Source: Macrostomum hystrix (lineage: Eukaryota > Platyhelminthes > Macrostomidae). Taken from it: 64,000 nt of DNA. Shown one piece after another: positions 10,626 through 23,100 of this stretch. Position 1 is the first letter of the stretch, and every line of letters starts with the position of its first letter. A program made the translations under genes and the position numbers. The notes beneath the pieces are model-generated. The model did not search any database. It had not been told where the DNA came from and saw only the letters and a program-made list of their open reading frames with translations. The stretch covers positions 1,240,001 to 1,304,000 of the forward strand of contig CATNEN010000003.1 of assembly GCA_950097015.1 (NCBI GenBank), read 5' to 3'.

Positions 10626-12782
10626 TCATTTCTTAGCACTCGTAGCATCGAGCAGCTTTTCAAGCTCGTCAGCGATTTCCCGGGCTAGCGTCTTTGTCCT
10701 CAGGTCCAGTTCCTGCTGCTCCGCCGAGTTCTTAGAATAAAGACTTCGCTTGGATCTTTGTCGATAGTAGTCCATCGACTGCTCCAGCAGCCTCAGCGCT
10801 GATCCCGAGGACTGCTCACTTCTGCCCTCCATCGCCTGCTGCTCAAAGAAGTCCATCAGTCGAAGCGTTGCTGTCGTCAGCGGCGCTACGAAGATCCGGG
10901 CTAGACGCGCCGACTCGGCAAACACGGGCACGACGCTCGCTCCGGTGCTTGTCGACGCTCGAGAGCGCAGCAACCGAAGGCCTTCCAAAAAGCGCTCCTC
11001 CGCATTGCGAGCTTGAAATGCGTCGGACAGACAGGCAGCGTAGCGAGATACAACCTCCCGTGCGGCCCAGCAAGCGCTGTAGGACTGGTCCGCTAGTTGC
11101 GACAACTTTTCGTCGCTGTAACGCAAAAATCCGTACATAAAGAAAAAAAGCATTGTTAATTTTTTTACTAACATCAATGTTGTCGAATTACCAGACCAAC
11201 TCGGTGTCTCTGCAATCCGCGGCCAGGCAGTCGCCTAGCCTGAGCACGAATTTTAACATACGAACTAGTCGCCTGACTGGGCCCTCTTTTGAGCCAGACT
11301 CGAAATTGTCGAGGGCGCGAGCCTCTTCGGTTGCCAAGCGCAGCAGTCTGGGCCGACTCAAACCAAACAGAAGGTGGCCGTGAAGCACTCGGTCGCTATC
11401 AGATAAACTCGATGCCTTTTCACGCGAGTTCAAAAGCGACCGTTGAGTCAGAATGACCGGTAGACCGAATTGCAGATTGATAGTGACCTGTCTCTCTCTT
11501 GCTTTTAGACCTGCATCGGGTGTGTCGCGCCAGATTAGGCAAAGCTGAATAGATTTTGGCCGTGAGTGGTCGATATCATCGCTTCCCGGGTCAGCTAGCT
11601 GCGATGCTCCTGCACTCTTGAGCTCGAGACTCGACTCGCCAGAACCTTGTCCTGCCTGCTGGATGGATTTCAACTCGTCCAGAAGCTGCACTGCGCGGTG
11701 TAGAACTGCGCGCTCGATGGTTGAGATGCACGCCTGAAGAGGAGTGTATTCGGTCCATGAATATTAGGCTCCTTTTATTTCCTCGATTGGATTTCTACTT
11801 TACACTACTAAACTACGGAGTTTTTTGCACTATTTGCTCTAACTAGTGAACTAGTTGTACGCACCTGATGGAGACTAGTCTCAAAGTCCACCGACTCAGT
11901 CGACCGATGAACGGCTAGCACATTGGCGCCGTGGCTTCTAGGGCGCAGTCGACACAAGCAGACACGGTTTGTGCGCCGCCACTGCGGCAAGCACAGGATA
12001 AAGTCCAGCGTACACGATGCAGCCAATGAGGACGACTCCATGTCTTTGTCGTCTTCAGGTACAACCAGAGCAGTATCTTGAGCCCAGTCTCCAACAAGCT
12101 CCGCCGTGGCACCGTCAAATACGATTGGCAGTTCAGAGGCCAAGCACTCCGCTAGCTGGTCTAGAAGCCGTTGGGCATCGTGTCGAACTTGCCGCATGGT
12201 GCCATCCAACGGTGAGACGAGTCGCGAGCTTAGCAACGCATAGGCCGCGCTATCGTGCGTCAGTAGGCGCGCGGTCATGCGAGCTCGCTCCAGCGGTGTG
12301 AGTTCTGCAGACGGATTTGTCAGTAGTTCCTCAGATTCCAAGAGCCATTGGGCAGTGTCACGGCTGGTTATTCTTGAGCCGTCACCGCAAGCTTGACAAA
12401 CAGCTCGACCAATCCCTGGCTTTGAGAAGCGTTGCAGTCGGCTTTCAAAATTGCGCAACTGCTCCCAGCTCCTATCGCGCACGCTTTCACTTCCCGAATC
12501 GATTTCACTGTCTCCAAGCTTTTCTAGTTCAGAGGTGTCGCTGCCTTCCTTTATGCCATTTAGCGCATCGTCCAGTATTTCCTGTTGATTGTCCACTGGC
12601 TGATGGGTCGGCTTCTCGTACACCCCATCGTCATCCTCCGTTGTCAAGAAATGATTAGATAACTCCGGTGTTTTTCGCAAGTCTATGATTGGCTTCAAGA
12701 CAGGTATTAACTTGCCGTCATAAAGAGCTTGGGATCTTGTTCCGTTCAATTGGCTTGTATCTCGGCTCATAGCCGCTAGCAT
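10626..12782 (-). CDS. Unrecognised three-exon gene, 649-residue acidic/helical protein
   Basis: Exons 12782-11865, 11733-11192 and 11115-10626 join in phases 0 and 2 with good GT-AG sites (CAG|GTGCGT, CTTCAG|G, CTG|GTAATT, TTACAG|C) and give 649 residues from an ATG. The amino-terminal third is acidic and low-complexity (TTEDDDG, DSEIDSGSES). The middle has a lone CQAC pair and a segment rich in Leu, Arg and Ala helices (ELTPLERARMTARLLTHDSA). The carboxy-terminal exon is strongly helical and ends in a charged tail (LLDATSAKK). No signal peptide or membrane segment is visible. The consistent phases and GC-rich coding composition support a real gene. I do not recognise the family and propose no function. 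Its stop faces TERT. Confidence 0.7.
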
Positions 12783-13761
12783 TGTGAATGTTTTAAGGAA
12801 ATTTTGCAGAAAGAAAATTTAAGGCTTGAGCGTTTTTCTACGAATTTTTAGCAACTCATTTAGCGTATATATATAACAACAATGCCTGTGGGTATTTTGA
12901 CCTCTCTCGGCCACTCAGTGTAGGTAAATTGAGCTTCTGGTTCTGGTCAGTAACAAATCAAGCACAATTTGAGTACATTTTGTCGATTCATAGCTGCCCG
13001 TCATTAATTGTAGAGGCTTCTGAGCACATTGCTAATTGAAACAATGAGTAAGGCTTTATTCTCCAACTGTCATAACCCCCTGCTAGGCACAGGTTCGTGA
13101 AGAGAATTCCATGCGCAAATTTGAGTGTCGCACGCTGTTTAGGACTAAACAATGGCCTACTATGAATATTGTGTGCCAAATAAATTGAGATTTTAATAGA
13201 GAAAATATGGAAATTACACAATTTCAGAGCTGCAAGTGGAGATGACCCCTATTATTCTTTTTGTTGTTTTGCAGAGTCAGAAACTCGGTTTATTTAGTTC
13301 TCGCAAAAATATCACTTCGATAAAGCATGCAGGGTCTGGCAAAGGAAATTGTTGTTATTCCAATAGAAAGCTTTTTTTTCCTGTGCAACGAATGCACCCA
13401 AGAAGAAGACATGGTCCCGTGCAGGAAGGGTCGATTTCAGTGTTTTATTTGTTAATAATGCAATGATCTTGTCCATCAGCTGCCATCGGCGGCGGCTTTT
13501 TAACTTTTAAGGATGAAGTGGCACAACCATGGCCTGAACAAGCGAGCGCACATGCACTGTATACGATTTTGAGGCTTCGCTTAAAATTTCGTGACAAGAA
13601 AAGGGCTTTTCAGCTTTTCAAATGAATAGCAAGACAATACTAAAGCAAGTGCGCAAAATATACTACTTAGCAGCATTTCGGCACTATACGAAAATTGAGA
13701 GTTCTTAAAATCCGTTTTCACATTTATAAATAACACAGGTCCCAAGCGTTGACTTGACTTT
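12783..13761. other. Upstream region of the unrecognised gene and of U4
   Basis: AT-rich unique DNA with no supported coding region. It probably contains the promoter of the minus-strand gene at its left end and the external snRNA promoter elements of U4 at its right end. I cannot assign a proximal sequence element without knowing the species consensus. Confidence 0.4.
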
Positions 13762-13906
13762 AGCTTTGCGCAGTGGCAGTACCGTAACCAATGAGGTTTA
13801 CCCGAGGTGCGGTTATTGCTAGTTGAAAACTATACCCAATACCCCGCACAGGATGCGTGAAATACCGTAGCCTAGTGCAATATTTGAGGGCTCTTATCAT
13901 GGAGCC
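13762..13906 (+). ncRNA. RNU4: U4 spliceosomal small nuclear RNA
   Basis: U4 pairs with U6 in the tri-snRNP and is released on spliceosome activation. The 145-nt segment opens with the conserved AGCTTTGCGCAGTGGCAG. It carries the 5' stem-loop with its kink-turn (CCAATGAGGTTTACCCGAGG), then TTGAAAACTA and CCCAATACCCCGC. Next come a central hairpin closed by GCACAGG/CCTAGTGC, an Sm-type site (AATATTTG) and a 3' hairpin (GGCTC/GAGCC). Compared with human U4, two helix positions change on both sides (AUCG/CGAU to ACCG/CGGT, and GCC/GGC to ACC/GGT). These are compensatory changes that argue for a functional gene. The Sm site has an A where human has U. Length equals human U4. Confidence 0.93.
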
Positions 13907-16839
13907 AAAATGAAATAAAAAATGAAATCCAACCCGCTTCCATATGGAGTACACTTTGGTAACCAAAACTGTGCGACAGCGTGGAGACACAGGCAAGATA
14001 TTAAATGGCCTGCTAATTAAATGCTTTGAGACTTCTGTATTAAGATGCAATAACCATTGAAAAATTTTGCTTAATATGTGAATAATTTTTTTACTTTCGA
14101 TCGATTTTTTTAATCTAAATAGTTTAATCCTTTAATTTCGATTATATGCACCTAGGACCCTTCTTATCGGAGGGACGCTTAGCCCGCCGAACTAATATAT
14201 ATATATATATCATTAAAATATCAGTATAGAATATAGCTTATGTATAATTAAACCCCAGATAACTTAAAATAAGAAAAAAATAACTCGAAAGCTGTTATTA
14301 TGAGTGCAGGTCTAAAAGTTTTTCATTATTATTTTTAAAGTTCATTCAAGTCATAACCTCAATCAAATGAACTAGAAAAAAACTAGTTGATAAGTGCTCA
14401 TAGTTTGTGGCCGCAATGTCAGCCCTGTGTTGCAGAGTTGCGCAGCGCCATCAAACGTGTAATTACGATTGACCCAATTTAATTAGCATAATCTGATGAA
14501 GTTAAACTATGCAATAACATTCGTAAGCCTTTAAAATTTTTAATTTTATATATAAAGAATAGATATCTGCAAGATTTCTAGTTTAAATATAGTAAAGAGC
14601 AGTTCAAATGCTATCTAGCTTAATAAAGATGTTACCTTTGTTTATACACATAACCTTCCGGAATAACCAAAAAGTGAGCTTTAAAGTGATTTTTAAACGA
14701 ACCTTTCCAGTTCCACGTGACAGACAAGATTCGCAGATTAGCTTAATAAATGCTGTGAAATACACATAGGAAGATGAAAATAAAAAACCAAATGCTCTGA
14801 TTTGTCTTGAATTTTACTTATATAAACTTAAAACCTACGACTAACAATAGTTATAATATTATCTAGTAGGCCCTAACAATCAATTGTTTTATGTAGTGTA
14901 GCTAGTTTTACAAACAATTATGTAATCGTCATGGGGATGGCAAAAGTGTTGGGATAGCGTCTTATCTTTTCGGTTCTAAAGCGTTCAAAATTATCACTAT
15001 TATTTTGCCTGGCTGAGTAACATATATTACCTTTACTGGTTATAGTTACAATGTAAACCTATTGATGTATTGTAATGGGCCACTCTTGACTGTTTGCTTG
15101 CCTATAATAATAATATTATTATAAGTCTGTGTAGGCCTGCCCTAGATTAACAAGTGCCGCTTAAACCTGCTATGGCTAGACATGTGCCAAAGCTAGTCAG
15201 GAAGGTGGCACAGTGTTTGCTGGAACAAATTTTGGAAAGATAATGTGATAAAGACAGCAGTGATTGTGCTGTCTGTGCAACACCTGGCAACCTTTTTGTT
15301 AGGCCCTATAAAAAATAATCATTGTAGAAGTTATTAATCCCTTTTATTGATCACCCACCATGTCATTTACTTGTCTAATGTATGGACAGTACAGTTTAAA
15401 ATAATTAGTATACTTGAAGAATGATGGAGTGACATTGACAGACCTGAATGAATGAGATAAGAAAAGTTTGACAAATGATATATATTATTTTTGTGCAATG
15501 TGTGCCTAGGGACCTCAGTGTGTGTGCACTGTGATTGTGCACCAAGCCTACCATGGACCCTTGTGTGAATTTTCCATGGCATAGGCCACTATCCTAACTA
15601 TCATACTATGGGGCATATGAGTCTGACATCAGTTTCATCAATATTAGATAGGGCCTATTGTAGCCTATTCTTCACTATGCCTAGACCTACTTCAGTTTTT
15701 TAGAAAGCAAAAGCTAATAGCCAGGTCATCATAACTATCAATTAGGGTATATTATTATTGATATGATAGGCCCCCTATTAATTATTATAGGGTAATGTAT
15801 CATCAACCAAACAAGAATGTGTATTTTTTTAACTTCAAACCTAACCTACAGATTTCTATTTAAGATGTGGTGATAAATCAAAAGCCAAGTTATAGAAAAC
15901 AGTTACATCTTTCTAAAAAGTATCTGCTTTTGCTATTTTATCAAATAAAAAAAAGTTATTCCTGCTTATTATCTAAAACCAAACAATGATTTTCATGGAT
16001 CTTCAAACCAAACAGAATTTGATGTTTGGTTTTACAATTTGAGTGAGTGGTTTAATCTTATTTTAAGGAGTGAACTATCATGAATTATGTAATTTGAAAG
16101 CATTTTTCATGCTCTTTAAATAACTACATTTATGGTCATTTAATTGGCAAGCAACCATATACAATCTTCGTCTAAAGTACATAGGCCTACTGAAAAAATG
16201 TTGTTAAAAAGTATGCTTTTGTAATAAAAATTTCTAATGAAACATCAATATCTTTCTTTCCTCTTAATGCTTCATTGCACATCATGCCTCAGCTTGTAGA
16301 TAATTTCTTCAACTTTCAAATTAGTTGTTCTGTGAAACACAATAGCTTGTTTCTGTCTTGCATAAGACCAAGGAAGAAGTCAGCATTCTTGTTCAGTTTT
16401 GAAGATACACTGTTCGGTTGATGATTCAATACCCTAATCTAAGCATAAGCTATTGTATTGGCGTATTAGTATTAATGTTATATTATTTACCTTAGCTTAA
16501 CTATACCTAGCAAACTGTAGGCTATAGCTAGCTTATCTCTTGTCTCATTTTTCTGTGACTACAACTGTAAACTGTATACATAGCTAAACCTAGAATAGAT
16601 TATACCAATAATTGTTGGAGGCTAAATATCTGATAAACAGTTAATTAGGCCCTATAGCTAAATTATAAGTTTCATCAAGAGGTTAGATTAGAAAAAAACT
16701 TTTCTTTTTCAAAAGCAAATAGCCTTTGCTCTTTTAATAATAGATTAATGTTCATTAGATTAATTCATTATTGTCACAAGCATATAAAGCCAAGTATAGC
16801 CAAGGCCAATTTGGTTTGGTAAACCTAGACTATATTATA
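13907..16839. other. AT-rich intergenic DNA without recognisable genes or arrays
   Basis: No coding region, tandem array or RNA recognised over about 2.9 kb. A short (TA)n run sits near 14194. Only small chance frames are present. The lack of minisatellites contrasts with most of the window. Confidence 0.5.
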
Positions 16840-17568
16840 CAAGGTGCGGTTAAGTTCAAGTGAGACAGTCTCGGCAGCCTTGTTATTTAACACTTTAGAG
16901 GAAAGCAGATGATTTATTCTGAAAGAGCATGCATTTTAACATACAATTAGCAAAGCTTCAGTTAAAAAACTAGCAACAACTGTACGCTTTCTCATTGAAC
17001 AAAAGTACAGGTCAAGAGACCCAAAAAATGGGGTACTATTACCCAGAAATATTGGATGTTCTTGTTGCTTCTTTAATTTTCTAAATGTCAATGTCATAAA
17101 AGGTCTCATCTTCGTCCTCTGCTATCTTCGAGCCCTTCTTGACGTAGTTGCCCTTCATCTCGACATACTTCTTGAGCCACTTGCTCCACTTGTCAAAGGC
17201 TGAGGCAAAGGCACCTGGCGAAAGGCAGCTGCAGGCTCGCTCCCACTCCACCTTGATGGTGTCTCCGCTGATGGAGATGCCCCCCAACTCCCCCTTGATT
17301 GTTGGGAAGAGGAAATAGTCAGCTGGCGCCAGGTCTGGGGAGTAGGGAGGATGAGGGACAACCTGTTAGGCTGCTCTGCCATTTTTGGGTTCTTGTGGCT
17401 GATGCACTCTATCAAGTTGTAGCTAAGGCAGAAGTCAAAGAAAAAACTGATTTTTTGTCACTGATTGTCTATTAGTCTAGCTAAAATATGAAACACTTTA
17501 ACAAAGATGATCAGGTGGGATTTGCCATAGATATTGCATTTGTCTCACTTGAACTTGACTGCACCTTG
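16840..17568 (-). mobile_element. Deleted mariner-type DNA transposon with TIRs and TA duplication
   Basis: Inverted ends match over about 29 bp (starting CAAGGTGCGGTTAAGTTCAA at 16840, with its inverse ending at 17568). They are flanked by TA at 16838-16839 and 17569-17570. On the minus strand a transposase carboxy-terminal part is readable: PHPPYSPDLAPADYFLF, then FDKWSKWLKKYVEMKGNY, ending near 17081. At 729 bp against about 1.3 kb for a full mariner, and with a stop just upstream of the readable part, it is a dead relic. Confidence 0.88.
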
Positions 17569-18844
17569 TACATTATAGTATATACAAATAGCTAAGCACC
17601 TAGGCCCTTTTATACACTGAACAATTTGTATAAATTAAAAAAATTAAAGTTGTGTTCTTTTAATAGATAAGTAACTTCAGAAGCCATTTCTTTATCTAGG
17701 ACTATTATATTGGGGCCTACTTATATAGGAAGTGACATTTTTAGTATGCTCTATTAGGAATTTTTATGCTTCTTATGAGAAAAAGTCTAGTCACAACATT
17801 TCACCAGGTATTTCACCAAATATTGTTGCAACTGCATGTTCTAGCTAAAATTCTACCCCTTGATAAATTAACTAGTCCAAGTACTTTTTCATATTTAACA
17901 ATAAAGTGTGCTCTCTGCTTTGTTGCTGCTTTTTTGAATATTCAGATTTTATAAATTTGCTTGACCCTTGCAACCCAAAATTCCAAAAAACCAGAACTCT
18001 AGCCAATATAGGTTATAGTGTATTCTCCATATATCTATTGTATTTCTTATATGCCAATAAGCCAAATATAAACATCTATTAGGATCCTTGTCATCATCTT
18101 TCTATAATCCTCAATGTATTTCACAGAAAATCCACATATTTGCAAAGAATGTAAATTCATAGCAAAAGCTCAATTCAAGCTTTAAAAAACTCTAAACTGA
18201 ATTAGCTAAAATATGCCTTCTGTTCTTCTCGCCCCTTGCATGATATTATTTTCATTTCTAACATTCTTCTACTCTGCGGCCTTCCTAAAACTGTGTGAGT
18301 CTGCCTCATCATACTTATTTACAATCCTTATACATACTCATGGCTCAAGAGATAGTCTTTTGTTTAGTTTTAGCTGATAATTATCTAACGAAGTTATAGT
18401 GTTACATGCTGAAATTATTGATTAGTACAATGTAATTTGTTTATAAAAGGCAATTTTTCACTTCTAGATGGCAATATTTGACTATTTTATGTATTCACTT
18501 TTTTTAGTCTTTTTTGTTTAAAATGTGACTAGCTTCTATGTGTAGCTGCATGAGCTAGGTTGCTGTATGACAAAAACATTTTAGAGCTAATGCTGACTAA
18601 ATTCATATATCTCAGAGGGCCAATCAGTAAGTGCATATTATAAGTCATATTTAGTATGCTAAGTATTTTATAAAGTACCATTTTATGTCCTTTTCAGCTC
18701 TCTACATCAGTTGCACTTATTTCAAAACCCAAGTACTCTTCAATTCTTCAAGTTTGTCATCAATTTCGGCTCGCTCTAAAGCAAACGCAGAATCATTTGG
18801 AAGAAACTGTAGTGAAAGGGTCTAGAAAAAGTGCCAATTTGTAA
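17569..18844. other. AT-rich upstream region of Pumilio
   Basis: No coding exon recognised. The in-frame TAA directly before the ATG at 18845 suggests the 5' UTR lies at the right end. No clear TATA box. Confidence 0.4.
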
Positions 18845-20150
18845 ATGACTGATCGCTTGCGCACTGGCGCGGTTCACACGCCAGCCAGTTCTGCGGCCGC
18901 CAATCAGGACGCCGGTATACCGACAGCTTTCCAGCAGCACCAGCAGTTTCATCTGCATCAGCAGCAGCACCAGCAGCAGCCGCACCCAGCTATCATCGAT
19001 CCAGCAATCTATGCTGCCGGTGCCATCACCAATGATAAACGCTGGGTTGGCGGTCTCGGCGGCGGTAACGGCGCCTCATTTGAAGCGGCTGGCGATTTGG
19101 ACTTCGCTGCCAGATTCGGCCGACTGCACATCTGGGATCAGGGTGGTGGCGGCGGCGGCGGCCCGAAGATTGCCACCAGCGCAGCCTGGGGCGAACCGAC
19201 TGGATCATCTACAGACGCTGCCGTTGTCGCCTCTTGGCCTTCCTCGCCGCCGCCGATCCCTCAGCAGCAGCAGCAGCAAATGTATCAACAAAGGCGCCAC
19301 GTGATGCAGCAGCAGACCCACCCGGGCCTTGGCGGTGGCAGCGGAAGCAGCGAGCACGCCATCTCGCAGCCCATCGATGTTGGCGGAGGCCGTCGCGGCG
19401 GCGCCGGTGGTTTTGCCGGCAGTCTCGGCGGCGGTCCGGGTAGCTCTTCGGCAGCCTTTCAGGTAAGCTCTTGAGAATTAGTTTTTTACTCTTCTCTATA
19501 GCACAAAATAGTCTTGAATTTCCTGTGCTTCATTCTGTTTAGGACGCCCTGTCGCCAAATAGCAAAGACCTCATCGCGATGGGACTCCAGGTGGTTGACC
19601 AGGTGTTGGAGAGCGGCTCGCCCCTTGCTAGCGTCGGTCGTCATCCACTGCATCACTTCCAGCAGCAGCAACCGAATAGCCTTGGCAACGGCATAGCAAC
19701 TGGTCCGATGCATCCGGCTAATGATTATGGAAACCTGATGGACCAGCAGCAAACCCACTATGGCGATCTACAGCGGCACTACCTGGCCCAGCAGCAACAC
19801 CAGGCCGCTGCTTATGCCGGATCATTTATGCCCTCCACGCCCGAAGCTGGCGAGCTCGGCCTGTTTGAGCAGCATCATCACCTGCTCACCCAGACTCCGC
19901 CGCCTACTCACCTGCATCATCAGCAGCAGCATCACATCCTGTTCTCACCGCCGCCATCTCAGCCTCCTATTGGACCACCTGGGCCTCATCATCATTTGCA
20001 GCATTCGTTCAGTCCGTTCGGCGAACCGCAGCAGCAGCAGCAGCAGAATCACCACCAAATGCCTCAGGCGCCGTCAACTCCAACGGGGCCATATCAGCAG
20101 CAGCCGCCCTATATGGCTTCTTATAATTATTCTTTCCAGCAGATTTTTGT

Positions 20151-20189
<39 letters not shown>

Positions 20190-23100
20190 GCAGCAGACTG
20201 GACAATCCGGCCTCACCGACTCCCCTTATCCTGCGCATCCGTCAATGTTTGACTACTTCAGCTCATCGCCGCCAGCTCACCCGCCTCCAATCTCAATGCC
20301 GCCGCTGCATCCTCATAATCCTTCAAGTGTGCAGCCTCCGATGATGCAGATGTTCGGCCCTGCCGTGACGCAGCCTCCGCCCCTGACGCATCATCATCTG
20401 CAGCAGCAGCAGCAGCATTCGCAATACGCCAGATCTACGGCAACACCGGTTCATTTGATGTCACGGGTTGGCGGTGGCGGAGGTGCAAAAGATCCTTCCG
20501 CTAGCAACGCTGCCGCCGCCACAGCAGCAGCGGCAGCGGCGGCTGCAGCTGGGCGATCGCGTCTGTTGGAAGATTTTCGTCAGAATCGAGTACCGAATCT
20601 GAATTTGAAGGATCTTGTGGGACACGTGGTGGAGTTTGCTCAGGTTTGTGTGCTTTTGAGGTTCTGGGAAATTTGTTTTGGATAACTTTAGGAATATAAA
20701 AAGATAATCTCATCTAAAGTGTATTTTTTGTTATATCAAAACTCTGATTCTAAACCCAAGATTCTTATCCCAGTCCACATTTTTAATCCTAATTCCTACG
20801 ATTCTAATCCCGCTCCCAATGGTTAAAAACCTAATACCTGTGAATCTAATCCCCAATCCCTATGATTCTAATCCCCAATCCATATGATTCTAATCCCAAT
20901 CCATGATTCTAATCCCAATCCCTATCCTTCTAATCCCCAATCCATATGATTCTAATCCCAATCCATATCCTTCTAATCCCCAATCCTTTGATTTTAATCC
21001 CCAATCCCTATGATTCTAATCCTTAATCCCTATCTTTCTAATCCTATTCCATTAGATTTTTATCGCAGAATTCTTATCACTAAAACGTGGCATTCTAATT
21101 CCCAATTGATGTGATTGTAACCCCTAACTTATGGGTTTCTAATTCTGATCCTCAACCATAGAAGCTCCATCCCAAAAACTGCCATTCTAATCCCAAAGCC
21201 TAGAGTTGTTGTGCCAAAACTGACGAATCAGCATCTTAATCTCATTGTTACTCTCTTCCCAGGATCAGCACGGATCGCGGTTCATTCAACAGAAGCTGGA
21301 ATCAGCTGGCCCGCCAGACAAGACGCTGGTATTCAGCGAGCTTCTGCCGCAGGTGTACAGCCTGATGACAGACGTGTTTGGCAACTATGTTATACAGAAG
21401 TTCTTCGAGTTCGGCACACCTGAACAGCGGCATATCCTAGCCCAGAGATTGCGCGGTCAGGTTCTGTCGCTGGCTTTGCAAATGTACGGCTGCCGGGTGA
21501 TTCAGAAGGCTTTGGAATCCGTGCCCACCGAGCTGCAAGTGGAAATTGCCCGGGAGTTGGATGGCCACGTGTTGAAGTGCGTCAAGGATCAGAATGGCAA
21601 TCACGTGGTGCAGAAGTGTATTGAATGCGTGGAGCCTAATAGTTTGAACTTTATAATTGACGCGTTCAGGGAACAGGTGAGCTGTCAATTGGGGATAAAG
21701 GTGCGACCCGCTTTGAAATCAGGGGATAAAAATTAGGATCCAAAATAATACGACGGTAGTTTGTAGATAGATACGGGAGTAGAAATTAGCACCCTTAACT
21801 GTTAGTCTGTTAGGGGTTATAATTGACATCCTGAACAGTCAGAGGCGTAGAATTGACATCCTGAACTATCAGGGGGGCAGAATTGACATCCTGAACTATC
21901 AGGGGGGCAGAATTGACATCCTGAACTATCAGGGGGGGCAGAATTGACATCCTGAACTATCAGGGGGGCAGAATTGACACCCTGAGCTGTCAGGGGGGTA
22001 GAATTGACATCCTGAACTATCAGGGGGTAGAATTGACATCCTGAACTATCAGGGGGGCAGAATTGACATCCTGAACTATCAGGGGGGTAGAATTGACATC
22101 CTGAACTGGCAGGGGGGTAGAATTGACATCCTGAGCTGTCAGGGGGTTGAATTGACATCCTGAACTATCAGGGGGTAGAATTGACATCCTGAACTATCAG
22201 GGGGGCAGAATTGACATCCTGAACTATCAAGGGGGTAGAATTGACATCCTGAACTGGCAGGGGGGTAGAATTGACATCCTGAACAGTCAGGGGGTAGAAT
22301 TGACATCCTGAATAGTCAGAGGGGTAGAATTGACATCCTGAACTGTCAGGGGGTAGAATTGACATTCTGAACTGTCAGGGGGGTAGAATTGACATCCTGA
22401 ACTGTCAGGGGGGGTAGAATTGACATCCTGAACTATCAAGGGTGGCATTGACATCTTAAACAATTAGGAAGCCATATAATTATCACAATTATAATGCTAT
22501 AGGCTACCCTAAAGCGAAGTCAAGTACTAAAGTGTAGAACTATGAACTATTTGATAAACTCATTAATCCACCTGGCTCGCAGGTGCTGGCGCTGTCCACT
22601 CATCCGTACGGCTGTCGGGTTATTCAGCGCATTCTTGAGCACTGCAAAGCCAGCCAGACTCAGCCAATCTTGGACGAATTGCATCAGTACACTGAGCGAC
22701 TAGTGCAGGATCAGTACGGAAATTATGTTATTCAGGTGAGACTCGTGCACCTGAGACCAATTTCTTTAATAAATGCTACCCTGACCTGAAACTATCTCCC
22801 TATTCCCTGAATCAAATGCTACCCTGACCTGAAACTATCCCCCTATTCCCTGAATCAAATGCTACACTGACCTGAAACTATCTCCCTATTCCCTGAATCA
22901 AATGCTACCCTGACCTGAAACTATCCCCCTATTCCCTGAATCAAATGCTACACTGACCTGAAACTATCTCCCTATTCCCTGAATCAAATGCTACACTGAC
23001 CTGAAACTATCCCCCATTCCGTGAATCAAATGCTGCACTGACCTGAAACTATCCCCCTATTCCCTGAACCAAATGCTGCACTGACCTGAAACTATCCCCC

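Noticed and set aside
13760-14050. Minus-strand 96-codon frame
   Set aside because: It runs antisense through the U4 snRNA and has no protein-like features.
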